Of a DNA stretch of 64,000 nt, positions 50,584-60,191 are shown piece after piece. The translations under genes were made by a program, and so were the position numbers. The stretch is from Micromonospora wenchangensis (GTDB taxonomy: Bacteria; Actinomycetota; Actinomycetes; Mycobacteriales; Micromonosporaceae), in the NCBI RefSeq assembly GCF_002210435.1, contig NZ_MZMV01000012.1, positions 62,001-126,000 on the forward strand, written 5' to 3'. Below the pieces are notes generated by a model. The model was not told the origin of the DNA and made no database searches. It saw only the letters and a list, made by a program, of their open reading frames with translations. The number at the start of each line of letters is the position of its first letter. Positions within the stretch are counted from its first letter, which is position 1.

Positions 50584-51402
50584 GTGACCAGGCCCGCTCC
50601 CGCCCGTGCCGCCCGCCTCGACCAGGTCTGCGCCGCCGCCGTCGAGGTGGCCCGCGACGCCATCACCGAGGTGGAGCCCTCCGACATCGGCGACCACCTG
50701 CGGGCCGTCGCCGAGGGCGACCGGGTCGTCACCCACTACTTCGAGTGTCTGCTCGGTGGCTACCGGGGCTGGCGTTGGGCGGTGACGGTCACCCGGGTGC
50801 CGCGCAGTCGGCAGGTCACCGTCTGTGAGACGGTGCTGCTGCCCGGCTCCGACGCGCTGCTCGCGCCGGGCTGGCTGCCCTGGCAGGAACGCCTCCAGCC
50901 GGGTGACCTCGGCCCCGGTGACCTGCTGCCCACCCCGTCGGACGACGACCGGCTCGCCCCCGGCTACCTGCTCTCCGACGACCCGGCCGTCGAGGAGACC
51001 TCCTGGGAGTTGGGCCTGGGTCGCCCCCGGGTGCTGTCCCGGGAGGGGCGGGCCGAGGCGGCCCAACGCTGGTACGACGGTGACCACGGCCCGTCGGCGC
51101 CGATCTCCACCGCCGCCCCCGCGTCGGCCCGCTGCGGCACCTGCGGCTTCTACCTGCCGCTGGCCGGTGCGCTCCGGCAGGCGTTCGGGGCCTGCGGCAA
51201 CTTCTACGCCCCCGACGACGGTCGGGTGGTCAGCGCCGACCACGGCTGTGGCGCGCACTCGGAGACCCTGGTGGAGACCCCGGAGCCGGTGGTCGACGAG
51301 CTTCCGACGGTGTACGACGACAGCGCGGTCGAGTCGATGACGGTGGACGGCGCGTCCACGGCCGACGAGCCCGCGCCGGTGGAGTCGGCCGAACCCGCCT
51401 GA
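50584..51402 (+). CDS. DUF3027 domain-containing protein
   Basis: 272 aa from GTG 50584. It contains the DUF3027 pattern: YFECLLGGYRGWRWAVTVTRVPRSRQVTVCETVLLPG, then a zinc-knuckle-like Cys set (ARCGTCGFYLPLAGALRQAFGACGNFYAPDDGRVVSADHGCGAHSE). The C-terminus is acidic and disordered. An actinobacterial core family often located next to DUF2530, as here; function unknown. Divergent from the MFS gene. Confidence 0.9.
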   Translation: MTRPAPARAARLDQVCAAAVEVARDAITEVEPSDIGDHLRAVAEGDRVVTHYFECLLGGYRGWRWAVTVTRVPRSRQVTVCETVLLPGSDALLAPGWLPWQERLQPGDLGPGDLLPTPSDDDRLAPGYLLSDDPAVEETSWELGLGRPRVLSREGRAEAAQRWYDGDHGPSAPISTAAPASARCGTCGFYLPLAGALRQAFGACGNFYAPDDGRVVSADHGCGAHSETLVETPEPVVDELPTVYDDSAVESMTVDGASTADEPAPVESAEPA

Positions 51403-51413
51403 CCACCGACCGC

Positions 51414-51671
51414 TCAGCCCCGGCGGGCGGATTCCCGACGGCGGCGACGGTGGGCGTCGTGCCGCATCATCGTGGCCAGACCGGGAAAGCCCCACAGGAA
51501 TCCGGCCAGGCAGGTCCAGAGCCAGTCCTGGTGGCCGTGTTCGGTGAGCCACCCACGGAAGAAGACCAGCAGGAGGAGCCCGGCCACCGCCCAGGCGATC
51601 AGCCCGGCGACGGCGAACGGGACCATCGGCGGGTCGAGTGGTTCGGGTCGGGGTGGTTGCTCCTGCGGCAC
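51414..51671 (-). CDS. DUF2530 domain-containing membrane protein
   Basis: 85 aa from GTG at 51669-51671. A Pro-rich N-terminus, two membrane segments (about residues 19-37 and 50-67, the latter with WLWTCLAGFLWGFPGLATMM) and an Arg-rich C-terminus match DUF2530. It converges with the DUF3027 gene, stops 11 nt apart. Role unknown. Confidence 0.85.
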   Translation of the reverse strand: MPQEQPPRPEPLDPPMVPFAVAGLIAWAVAGLLLLVFFRGWLTEHGHQDWLWTCLAGFLWGFPGLATMMRHDAHRRRRRESARRG

Positions 51672-51760
51672 GGGCAGAAGCGTACCGCGAAGTACTTTCC
51701 CGGCCCGCCGCTGATCTGGGACGATGCGCGCGACAACGGTAGATCATTTGCGAGGACCTG

Positions 51761-53239
51761 ATGGCCATTGCGCCGCCGGACAACGGCATTCCCTCTGATC
51801 CCGCTCAACCCCGGAACGGTTTCGACCGGTTCTTCGAGGTCTCCGCCCGTGGCTCGACGATGAGCCGCGAGGTACGGGGTGGCCTGGCGACCTTCTTCAC
51901 GATGGCGTACATCGTGGTACTGAATCCGTTGATCCTGGGCGGGGCCGTCGACGGTGACGACCAGAAGCTCTCGATCCCCGCGTTGGCCGCCGCGACCGCG
52001 CTGGTGGCGGGCCTGATGACGATCCTGATGGGGGTCGTCGGGCGGTTCCCGATGGCGCTGGCCGCCGGTCTGGGGGTGAACGCGCTCGTCGCGTTCGAGA
52101 TCGCCCCGCAGATGACCTGGGCGGACGCGATGGGGCTGGTGGTGATCGAGGGTGTGCTCATCGCGATCCTCGTGCTCACCGGCCTGCGTACGGCGGTGTT
52201 CCGCTCGGTCCCGACGCAGCTCAAGACCGCGATCGGGGTCGGCATCGGGTTGTTCCTGACCATCATCGGGTTGGTCGACGCCGGTTTCGTCAGGCGGGTG
52301 CCGGACGCGGCGAACAGCACCGTGCCGGTGGGCCTCGGCATCAACGGCAAGATCGTCAGTTGGCCGATGCTGGTCTTCGTGGTGGGCCTGCTGGTGACGT
52401 TGGTGCTGGTGGTACGCCGGGTGCGCGGCGCGATCCTGATCGGCATCCTGGCCTCGACCGTGCTGGCGATCATCGTGGAGGCGGTCGCCAAGGTGGGCCC
52501 GTCCTTCGTCGACGGCAAGCCCAACCCGCACGGCTGGTCGCTGAACGTGCCGAAGCTGCCCGAGCGGCTCGTCGACATTCCCGACCTGTCGCTGCTGGGC
52601 AACTTCAACGTGCTGGGCTCGTGGAGCCGGGCCGGCTGGCTGATCCCGCTGATGTTCGTCTTCACCCTGTTGATCACGGACTTCTTCGACACGATGGGCA
52701 CGATGGTCGCGATCGGCCAGGAGGGGGACATGCTCGACGAGCAGGGCACCCCGCCCCGGGCGAAGGAGATCCTGCTGGTCGACTCGATCGCCGCGGCGGC
52801 GGGTGGCGCGGCGAGCGTCTCCAGCAACACGTCGTACATCGAGAGCGCGTCGGGGGTCGCGGAGGGTGCCCGGACCGGGGTGGCCAACCTGGTCACCGGC
52901 GCCCTGTTCCTGCTGGCGATGTTCCTGTCGCCGCTGTCCACGGTGGTGCCGTTCGAGGCGGCCTCGACGGCGCTGGTGGTGGTCGGGTTCCTGATGATGA
53001 CCGCGGTGCGGACGATCGACTGGACCGACTACGAGATCGCCATCCCGGCGTTCCTCACCATCACCCTGATGCCGTTCACCTACTCGATCTCCAACGGCAT
53101 CGGCGCGGGCATCATCAGCTACGTGGTGCTCAAGCTGGCCAGGGGGAAGGCGCGGCAGGTCCATCCGCTGCTCTACGCGGTGGCGGTGCTGTTCGTGCTC
53201 TACTTCCTGCGTGGGCCGATCGAGTCCGCGTTGATGTGA
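51761..53239 (+). CDS. NCS2 family purine/xanthine permease (AzgA-like)
   Basis: 492 aa from ATG 51761. About 13 membrane spans; the AzgA-group signatures AYIVVLNPLILGGA, AAGLGVNALVAFEIAP, TDFFDTMGTMVAIGQEG and SVSSNTSYIESASGVAEGARTG are all present. It likely imports hypoxanthine, guanine or adenine by proton symport. A terminator hairpin at 53257-53289 follows. Confidence 0.93.
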   Translation: MAIAPPDNGIPSDPAQPRNGFDRFFEVSARGSTMSREVRGGLATFFTMAYIVVLNPLILGGAVDGDDQKLSIPALAAATALVAGLMTILMGVVGRFPMALAAGLGVNALVAFEIAPQMTWADAMGLVVIEGVLIAILVLTGLRTAVFRSVPTQLKTAIGVGIGLFLTIIGLVDAGFVRRVPDAANSTVPVGLGINGKIVSWPMLVFVVGLLVTLVLVVRRVRGAILIGILASTVLAIIVEAVAKVGPSFVDGKPNPHGWSLNVPKLPERLVDIPDLSLLGNFNVLGSWSRAGWLIPLMFVFTLLITDFFDTMGTMVAIGQEGDMLDEQGTPPRAKEILLVDSIAAAAGGAASVSSNTSYIESASGVAEGARTGVANLVTGALFLLAMFLSPLSTVVPFEAASTALVVVGFLMMTAVRTIDWTDYEIAIPAFLTITLMPFTYSISNGIGAGIISYVVLKLARGKARQVHPLLYAVAVLFVLYFLRGPIESALM

Positions 53240-53256
53240 CCCCACCCGTCGGCCTG

Positions 53257-53289
53257 CGGGCCGGGCGACCCGTCGGGATGCCCGGCCCG
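53257..53289 (+). terminator. Terminator after NCS2 permease gene
   Basis: CGGGCCGGGC (53257-53266) pairs perfectly with GCCCGGCCCG (53280-53289), 13-nt loop, 17 nt past the stop. Confidence 0.7.
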
Positions 53290-53334
53290 GGGCGGCGGCA
53301 TTCCCCCTCGTGAGCATGGTCATATGGCATGTCA

Positions 53335-53360
53335 TTAGCCAGGCTCATTAGTTAGGCTAA
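53335..53360. promoter_or_regulatory. MarR-type operator
   Basis: TTAGCC (53335-53340) and GGCTAA (53355-53360) form an inverted repeat with a 14-nt spacer, which itself contains a further TTAG half-site (53349-53352). It ends 5 nt before the MarR start codon in an AT-rich patch (53321-53360) unusual for this genome. Likely autoregulatory site of the following gene. Confidence 0.6.
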
Positions 53361-53365
53361 CGACT

Positions 53366-53815
53366 GTGACGGAGCGGACGGTGACGGCGAACCGCGTGCC
53401 ACCGGCGCAGCTGGCACCCCAGCTGCGAGATGCGATCACCCGACTCAACCGGCGGGTCCGGCAGGCCCGCCCGGTCGGCGACCTGACGGTCACCCAGCTC
53501 TCCGCGCTCACCAGCCTCCGGCTGGCGGGCGCGCTGACGCCCCGGGAACTGGCCGACGTCGAACGGGTCCAGCCACCGACGATGACCAAGATCGTCGCGA
53601 AGCTGGAGGAGCGCGGCCTGGTGCAGCGCACCCCCCACCCGACCGACGGCCGGCAGGTCATCCTGGCGGCCACCGAGGGAGGCCGGGCCGTGCTCGACCA
53701 GTTCGAGCGGGCCCGTAACGAGTGGCTGGCCAGCCGGCTGGCCGCGCTCACGGAGGACGAACGCGACACGCTACGGCGGGCCGCCGACATCCTCCAGCAG
53801 CTCGCCCGCGCCTGA
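53366..53815 (+). CDS. MarR family transcriptional regulator
   Basis: 149 aa from GTG 53366. The MarR winged helix is seen in LTVTQLSALTSLRLAGALTPRELADVERVQPPTMTKIVAKLEERGLVQRTPHPTDGRQVILAATEGG, flanked by dimerisation helices. It precedes an MFS exporter by 66 nt in the same direction, a standard resistance-type arrangement where MarR represses both until a ligand binds. The operator-like inverted repeat lies just upstream. Confidence 0.92.
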   Translation: MTERTVTANRVPPAQLAPQLRDAITRLNRRVRQARPVGDLTVTQLSALTSLRLAGALTPRELADVERVQPPTMTKIVAKLEERGLVQRTPHPTDGRQVILAATEGGRAVLDQFERARNEWLASRLAALTEDERDTLRRAADILQQLARA

Positions 53816-53881
53816 CGCCCCACCGGGTCCGCGCCGTCCGCCGTCGATGACGCGTACCCGGCCCGAGGAGGCGCACCAAGA

Positions 53882-55186
53882 GTGCAGGCGAAGCTGAGCA
53901 CGATGTTCCAGTCCCTACGAGTCCGCAACTACCGACTCTTCGCCACCGGACAGCTGGTCAAACTGATCGGCGTCTGGATGATGTTCATCGCCCAGGACTG
54001 GCTCGTCCTTGAGCTTTCGGACAATTCCGCCACCGCGCTCGGCGTGGTCACCGCCCTCCAGTTCACCCCGGTGCTACTGCTCACCCTGCTCTCCGGCCGG
54101 CTCGCCGACCGGTACGACAAGCGGATGCTGCTCTTCGTCGCCAACGCCTTCTGGACGGTGCTGGCGCTGGGGATGAGCCTGCTGGTGCTCACCGGCCTGG
54201 TCGAGCTGTGGCACGTCTTCGCGTTCGCCGCCCTGCTCGGCATCGCCAACGCGGTGGAGACCCCGGTCCGGCAGGCGTTCGTCAGCGAACTCGTCGGTAC
54301 CACCCTGCTGCCCAACGCGCTCTCGCTCAACGCGGCGGTGTTCAACTCGGCCCGGATCATCGGCCCCGCCGTCGCTGGCCTGGCCATCGCCGCGTTCGAC
54401 GTCGGCCCGGTCTTCCTGTTCACCGCCGTCAGCTCCGTCGCGCCGCTGGCCAACGTGGTCCGGATGCGGCCGGCTGAGTTGTACCGCAAGGAACTCCCAC
54501 CGCTCGGCGAGCGGGACTCGGCCAAGATCATCGACGGGCTGCGCTACGTCCGCAGCCGCCCCGACCTGCTGCTGCCGATGGTGGTCATGTCGGTGATCGG
54601 GATGTCGCTGTTCAACTTCCAGCTCACCCTCGCCGCGCTGGCCAAGACGGTCTTCCACACCGGGGCCGCGTCGTTCGGCCTGTTCAGCACCGCGCTGGCG
54701 GTCGGCGCGCTGGTCGGGGCGCTCGCCGGCACCGGCCGGCGCAGCCGCCCCTCGGTCTGGCTGGTGCTCGGCGCGGCCGTCGGCTGCGCGGTCTTCGGCA
54801 CCCTGGTCGGCCTCGCCCCGGCGTACTGGCTGGTGGTGACCCTGCTCCTGCCGACCGGTTTCTTCATGGTCTTCTTCGCCCAGGCGGCCAACCAGCGGGT
54901 ACAGCTCGGCACCGACGCCGCCTTCCGGGGCCGCGTGATGGCGCTGTGGGTGCTGGTGTTCCTGGGTACCAACCCGGTCGGCGCGCCGATCATCGGCTGG
55001 GTCGCCGAGACCTTCGGCGCCGGGGCGAGCATCTGGATGGGTGGGCTCATCTCCCTGGCCACCGCCCTGCTCGCGCTCACCTGGCAGCTCCGCCGCTCCG
55101 GTGCCCGGCTGCGTTTCCGGGTGCTGCCCATGCCCCGCTTCTACGTGGTGTCCCGCACCGGGCTGCTCACCCCCAGCGGGCGGTGA
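53882..55186 (+). CDS. MFS transporter (MarR-linked)
   Basis: 434 aa from GTG 53882, with GAGGAGG upstream. About 12 membrane spans; motif A SGRLADRYDKRMLLFVAN is clear, and FVSELVGTTLLPNALSLNAAVFNSARIIGPAVAG matches the enterobactin-exporter/EntS-like and macrolide-efflux-like subgroup. Probably exports a toxic or siderophore-type small molecule under control of the adjacent MarR. Confidence 0.9.
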   Translation: MQAKLSTMFQSLRVRNYRLFATGQLVKLIGVWMMFIAQDWLVLELSDNSATALGVVTALQFTPVLLLTLLSGRLADRYDKRMLLFVANAFWTVLALGMSLLVLTGLVELWHVFAFAALLGIANAVETPVRQAFVSELVGTTLLPNALSLNAAVFNSARIIGPAVAGLAIAAFDVGPVFLFTAVSSVAPLANVVRMRPAELYRKELPPLGERDSAKIIDGLRYVRSRPDLLLPMVVMSVIGMSLFNFQLTLAALAKTVFHTGAASFGLFSTALAVGALVGALAGTGRRSRPSVWLVLGAAVGCAVFGTLVGLAPAYWLVVTLLLPTGFFMVFFAQAANQRVQLGTDAAFRGRVMALWVLVFLGTNPVGAPIIGWVAETFGAGASIWMGGLISLATALLALTWQLRRSGARLRFRVLPMPRFYVVSRTGLLTPSGR

Positions 55187-55277
55187 GCGGTGCCGTACGC
55201 CCCGGGGCGGCCACGGACAGCGTTCAGATAGCAACAAAGCGCTGGCGCGCGGCCCCGCCGGGCCTTAGCGTCGAGGT

Positions 55278-55793
55278 GTGGCAGGCGAAAGCGCACTGAC
55301 GCTGATACTGGCTATCCTCGCCGTGGCCTGCCTGCCGGCGGCGTTCGCCCTGGTCTTCTGCTACGACGAGATCCTCGACCGGGTGGCCTGCGGCTGGGCC
55401 GAGTGGCGGGAACGCCGCCGGGAACGCCGCACCATCGCCCGGCTCGACCGGGCCCTCGCCGCCGACCCGGTCACCGGCGACCTCGACCTGACCGAACTGG
55501 ACCGGGCCGACCGCCGCCCCCTCGAACTCCTCGCCGCCGACCTGCGCCGACTCGGCCGGCACCGGCTCGCCGCGGGCGGCCGCTCGGTGGTCTGGCACAG
55601 CTCGGTCATCGAGGCGTACGACGACCGGCTCCGCGCGGCCTGCCGGGCACTGGGGATCCCCGAGCACCTGGCCGAGTTGACCGGGGTCGACCGGGAGATC
55701 GAACGGGTCCGGGTCGAGGGGCTGCTCGCCGGGGCGGGGTTGGGGCTGCCGGCCACCCGCGCCGACCGTCGCCCCCGTGACCGGCGGGCGTGA
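55278..55793 (+). CDS. Hypothetical membrane-anchored protein
   Basis: 171 aa from GTG 55278. One N-terminal membrane segment (about residues 5-27), then an Arg-rich helical cytoplasmic part ([52 protein letters not shown]) with a conserved-looking Tyr-Asp-Asp-Arg-Leu. It seems to be an actinobacterial family of unknown role. Its stop overlaps the thpR start (GTGA). Confidence 0.72.
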   Translation: MAGESALTLILAILAVACLPAAFALVFCYDEILDRVACGWAEWRERRRERRTIARLDRALAADPVTGDLDLTELDRADRRPLELLAADLRRLGRHRLAAGGRSVVWHSSVIEAYDDRLRAACRALGIPEHLAELTGVDREIERVRVEGLLAGAGLGLPATRADRRPRDRRA

Positions 55794-56362
55794 GACTTTT
55801 CGTCGCGGTCTACCCGCCACCGTCCGCCGTCGCCGACCTCACCGCCCGGACGGCCCGGCTGCGGGTGGGCGCGGCCACCGCCGCCGGCCTCGACGTACGC
55901 CTGGCACAGCCGGCACACCTGCACGTCACGCTGGCCTTCCTCGGCGAGGTGACACCCGGTCGACTGCCCGGGGTGGAGGGTGCCCTCGCGGCGGCCGCCC
56001 GGACCGCCCGTGCCGGCTGGACGCATCCGCCCCGGCTGCGGCTGGGCGGCGGGGGCTGCTTCGGGCAGGGACGCTCCACGGTGCTCTGGGTGGACGTGCT
56101 GGGGGAGGTTCCGGCGCTGCGTACCCTGGCCGGGCTGATCCGCGCCGAACTGGACCGGGCCGGCCTGCCCTACGACGGGAAACCGTTGCGCCCGCACCTC
56201 ACGCTGGCCCGTCCCGGGGACCGGCTCACCCCGGCCGAGGTGGAGGCCGACCGGCTCGCCCTCGACGCCCACCTCGGCCCGCCGTGGCCGGCCACCGACC
56301 TGGTGCTGGTCCACAGCCGCCCCGGCCCGCACCACACCGCCCTGGCCACCTGGCCCCTGTGA
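55790..56362 (+). CDS. thpR: RNA 2',3'-cyclic phosphodiesterase
   Basis: 190 aa from GTG 55790. It is a 2H phosphoesterase with both HxT/Sx motifs: HVTLAFLGEV (about residue 44) and HLTLARPGD (about residue 131). It opens 2',3'-cyclic phosphates at RNA ends to 2'-phosphates and is related to 2'-5' RNA ligase. Coupled to the preceding hypothetical gene by a 4-nt overlap. Confidence 0.9.
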   Translation: MRLFVAVYPPPSAVADLTARTARLRVGAATAAGLDVRLAQPAHLHVTLAFLGEVTPGRLPGVEGALAAAARTARAGWTHPPRLRLGGGGCFGQGRSTVLWVDVLGEVPALRTLAGLIRAELDRAGLPYDGKPLRPHLTLARPGDRLTPAEVEADRLALDAHLGPPWPATDLVLVHSRPGPHHTALATWPL

Positions 56363-56403
56363 CCGCGCCGCCTGGACGCGCGCCCCGACGCGTTGCCCCG
56401 GCG

Positions 56404-56461
56404 CAACGGGGGCGACACAGCGGTGTCCGAGCGCTCGGACACCGCCACATCGCCCCCGTTG
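56404..56461. terminator. Large bidirectional hairpin between thpR and aldo/keto reductase genes
   Basis: An outer stem CAACGGGGGCGA (56404-56415) / TCGCCCCCGTTG (56450-56461) encloses a 26-bp perfect palindrome (56420-56445, half-site GCGGTGTCCGAGC). A symmetrical internal loop CACA/CACA separates them. The element lies between convergent genes. Confidence 0.8.
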
Positions 56462-56484
56462 AGTTGATCACCCCGGCGGGTGGG

Positions 56485-57471
56485 TCACCAGGCCCAGGCT
56501 TCCGGGCCGGGGCCGCCGTTGCCGACCGGCGGGAACAACTCGTCGAGCCGCTGCTCCGTCGCCTCGTCGATCTGCACCGACAGCGCCCCCAGGGTGTTGT
56601 CGAGCTGCGCCACCGTACGCGGGCCGATGATCGGGGCGGTCACCCCGGGCCGGGAGAGCAACCAGGCCAACGCCACGTCGGCCGGGTCCTGACCCAGCTC
56701 CGCGCAGAACTTCTCGTACGCCTCGATGGCCGGCCGGTGCGCGGCGAGCCCGTCGGCGGCCCGACCGGCCGTGCCCCGCGCGGCCCCGCCCTCGGCCATC
56801 TTGCGCAGCACCCCGGAGAGCAGCCCGCCGTGCAGCGGCGACCACGGGATGACCCCCAGCCCGTAGTGCTGCGCGGCGGGGATCACCTCCAGCTCGACGT
56901 GCCGGGTGAGCAGGTTGTAGATGGACTGCTCGGCGACCAGACCGAGGAAGTTGCGCTTCCCGGCGGCGGCCTGGGCCTGCGCGATGTGCCAACCGGCGAA
57001 GTTGGACGACCCGACGTAGATCACCTTGCCCTGCGCGACCAGGGTCTCCATCGCCTGCCAGATCTCCTCCCACGGGGTGCTGCGGGAGACGTGGTGCATC
57101 TGGTAGAGATCGATCACGTCGGTCTGGAGCCGGCGCAGCGAGTCCTCACAGGCCCGGACGATGTGCCTGGCGCTCAGGCCCTGGTCGTTGGGCCACTCGC
57201 CCATCTTGCCGTAGACCTTCGTGGCCAGGACGACCTTGTCCCGCCGGCCCCCGCCCTGGGCGAACCAGCGGCCGATGATCTGCTCGGTGATCCCCTCACC
57301 GGTCTGCCAGCCGTACACGTTGGCGGTGTCGAAGAAGTTGATGCCGTGTTCGAGCGCCCGGTCCATGATGGCGAAGCTGTCCGGCTCGGACGTCTGCGGC
57401 CCGAAGTTCATCGTGCCGAGGCAGAGCCGGCTCACCGACAGGCCGGTGCGTCCCAGATTCGTGTACTCCAT
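56485..57471 (-). CDS. Aldo/keto reductase
   Basis: 328 aa from ATG at 57469-57471. TIM-barrel AKR with catalytic Asp and Tyr in FFDTANVYGWQTGEG, Lys in VVLATKVYG and His in LYQMHHVSRSTPWEE; the NADPH site has AWLLSRPGVTAPIIGPR. The YhdN/IolS-type group reduces aldehydes and ketones. Monocistronic, with an own promoter upstream of 57471. Confidence 0.92.
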   Translation of the reverse strand: MEYTNLGRTGLSVSRLCLGTMNFGPQTSEPDSFAIMDRALEHGINFFDTANVYGWQTGEGITEQIIGRWFAQGGGRRDKVVLATKVYGKMGEWPNDQGLSARHIVRACEDSLRRLQTDVIDLYQMHHVSRSTPWEEIWQAMETLVAQGKVIYVGSSNFAGWHIAQAQAAAGKRNFLGLVAEQSIYNLLTRHVELEVIPAAQHYGLGVIPWSPLHGGLLSGVLRKMAEGGAARGTAGRAADGLAAHRPAIEAYEKFCAELGQDPADVALAWLLSRPGVTAPIIGPRTVAQLDNTLGALSVQIDEATEQRLDELFPPVGNGGPGPEAWAW

Positions 57472-57531
57472 GACTCCACCCTGTCACGCGCGGCGGAACG
57501 CCGCCGTGCACTGCCAGGGTGGAGCCCCGGG

Positions 57532-58611
57532 TCAGGAGGACTCGCGGGCCGCCGGGCCACTGCCGAACAGGACGTCGTCCCAGCTCGGGAGGCGCTTACG
57601 CGGCTTGCCCGAGGCGTCCGTGGACTCGCCGCCGGCAGCCGCCGTCGCGCCGGTGCGACGCGGCCGGAGCACCGCGAGCGACGGCACGGCCGGGACCTCC
57701 TTCGGCGCGTCCGAGTCGTCGTCGAAGGCCGAACCCTGCCCACCGCCGAGCAGTGCGGCGGCGCCACCGCCGACGGCCCGCTGACGGGGGGCGTCGGCAC
57801 CGGCCAGCGCGGCCGGGGAACGCGGGTCGAGACCCCGTCCCGAGGTGCCGCCGAGCGGACGGTCCAGCGAGGCGAGCAGCGCGTCCCGGCCGGCCCGGAT
57901 CGGGTCCCGGCCCGGTCGGGCCTGCTCGCTGGCGGCCGGCAGGCCGTGCCCGCCCCGGCTCGGCTCGCCGCGCGACGGGCCGGGCAGCGCGTGACCGCCC
58001 CGCTCCGGTGCCGGCTCCTGACCCAGGATCGGCGTGGGACGCTCGGCGCAGAGGTACTGCGCCATGTCGTCGTGCGGGGTGACGTTCTGCCGGAGCTTGT
58101 CGAGATCCCAGACGGCCTGCGCGGTCGCCTTGCCCGACGGCCAGGTCGCGATGATCCGCCAGGTGCCGTCGTCGCGCCGGAACGCGTCCCAGGAGATCTT
58201 CTCGGTGTCGATGCCGTGCTGGGCCAGCCGGCCGTTGACCACCTCGGCCAGCGGGGTGGCCTTCTCGGCGCCCTTGAGCCGGGTGCGCCGGGCGTGCTGG
58301 GCGAGCATGGCCCGCTCCTGGAGCACCGGGCCGGCGTAGCGCAGCACCCGGTCGACGGGGACACCGGCGATCCGGGCCACGTCCTCGGCGGACTCGCCGG
58401 AGCGGATGCGGGCCTGGATGTCCCGGGGGGACAGCGACGGGGTCGGATCGGCCCCGACCGGGACGACGGCGAGCGGCGGCGTGCCGGGCTCGGCGTGCAG
58501 CACGGTCGCGATGCGTTCGTCGATGGGGAGGGCGAGCAGGCGCCCGACCTCGTCGGCGAGCACCAGCGCCTGGCCGTCCTCGGAGAGGGCGACGAAGCGT
58601 ACTGGGCGCAT
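57532..58611 (-). CDS. sepH: Septation protein SepH
   Basis: 359 aa from ATG at 58609-58611. The N-terminal DUF3071 domain (MRPVRFVALSEDGQALVLADEVGRLLALPIDERI) has a helix-turn-helix (SPRDIQARIRSGESAEDVARIAGVPVDRVLRYAGPV). The C-terminal half is Pro/Gly-rich and disordered, ending in RKRLPSWDDVLFG, a conserved tail. SepH binds FtsZ and promotes its assembly during actinomycete septation. Confidence 0.92.
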   Translation of the reverse strand: MRPVRFVALSEDGQALVLADEVGRLLALPIDERIATVLHAEPGTPPLAVVPVGADPTPSLSPRDIQARIRSGESAEDVARIAGVPVDRVLRYAGPVLQERAMLAQHARRTRLKGAEKATPLAEVVNGRLAQHGIDTEKISWDAFRRDDGTWRIIATWPSGKATAQAVWDLDKLRQNVTPHDDMAQYLCAERPTPILGQEPAPERGGHALPGPSRGEPSRGGHGLPAASEQARPGRDPIRAGRDALLASLDRPLGGTSGRGLDPRSPAALAGADAPRQRAVGGGAAALLGGGQGSAFDDDSDAPKEVPAVPSLAVLRPRRTGATAAAGGESTDASGKPRKRLPSWDDVLFGSGPAARESS

Positions 58612-58746
58612 GGCGTAGCCTCCGTCCCGCTTCGCTGGCCGTCACGCCACGAGCCGGCCACCCGGGCGTCCTCGCACCACCGTACGCCCATCTGCCCACA
58701 GGTGGGGGAGGTGAATCCGCATGTCGCGACTGAGCTGCGGCAATGA

Positions 58747-58790
58747 TCACAGTGGGTGGCCGCAGCAGCCGCTGCGACCACCCACTGTGA
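58747..58790 (-). terminator. Terminator after serC
   Basis: TCACAGTGGGTGG-N-CGCAGC (58747-58766) pairs with GCTGCG-N-CCACCCACTGTGA (to 58790), a stem of about 19 bp with one mismatch, 9 nt beyond the serC stop on the minus strand. Confidence 0.8.
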
Positions 58791-58799
58791 CGGGTGTGA

Positions 58800-59966
<1,167 letters not shown>

Positions 59967-60141
59967 TCAACGGGCGCGGAGCCGCGGTGGACGCGCGCTG
60001 AACGCACGCCGAGGCCGGGTCCGGGCCTGGTCCGGCGACACTGCCGGCCTTCATCCTCGCACCCGTGGCGGCCCGGATGCCGGCTGGTCCCAGGCCCGGG
60101 GCTGAGGCGTCGGACACACCGGGGGCGGGTGGCCGGCCACG

Positions 60142-60179
60142 CGCAGGGGGCGTCGACCGGCCGGTCGACGCCCCCTGCG
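60142..60179 (-). terminator. Perfect 38-bp palindrome, terminator of citrate synthase gene
   Basis: CGCAGGGGGCGTCGACCGG (60142-60160) is directly followed by its exact complement (60161-60179). As RNA it folds to a hairpin, 12 nt after the citrate synthase stop. The rest of the 59928-60191 gap has no gene. Confidence 0.8.
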
Positions 60180-60191
60180 GAGCAGGTGTGC

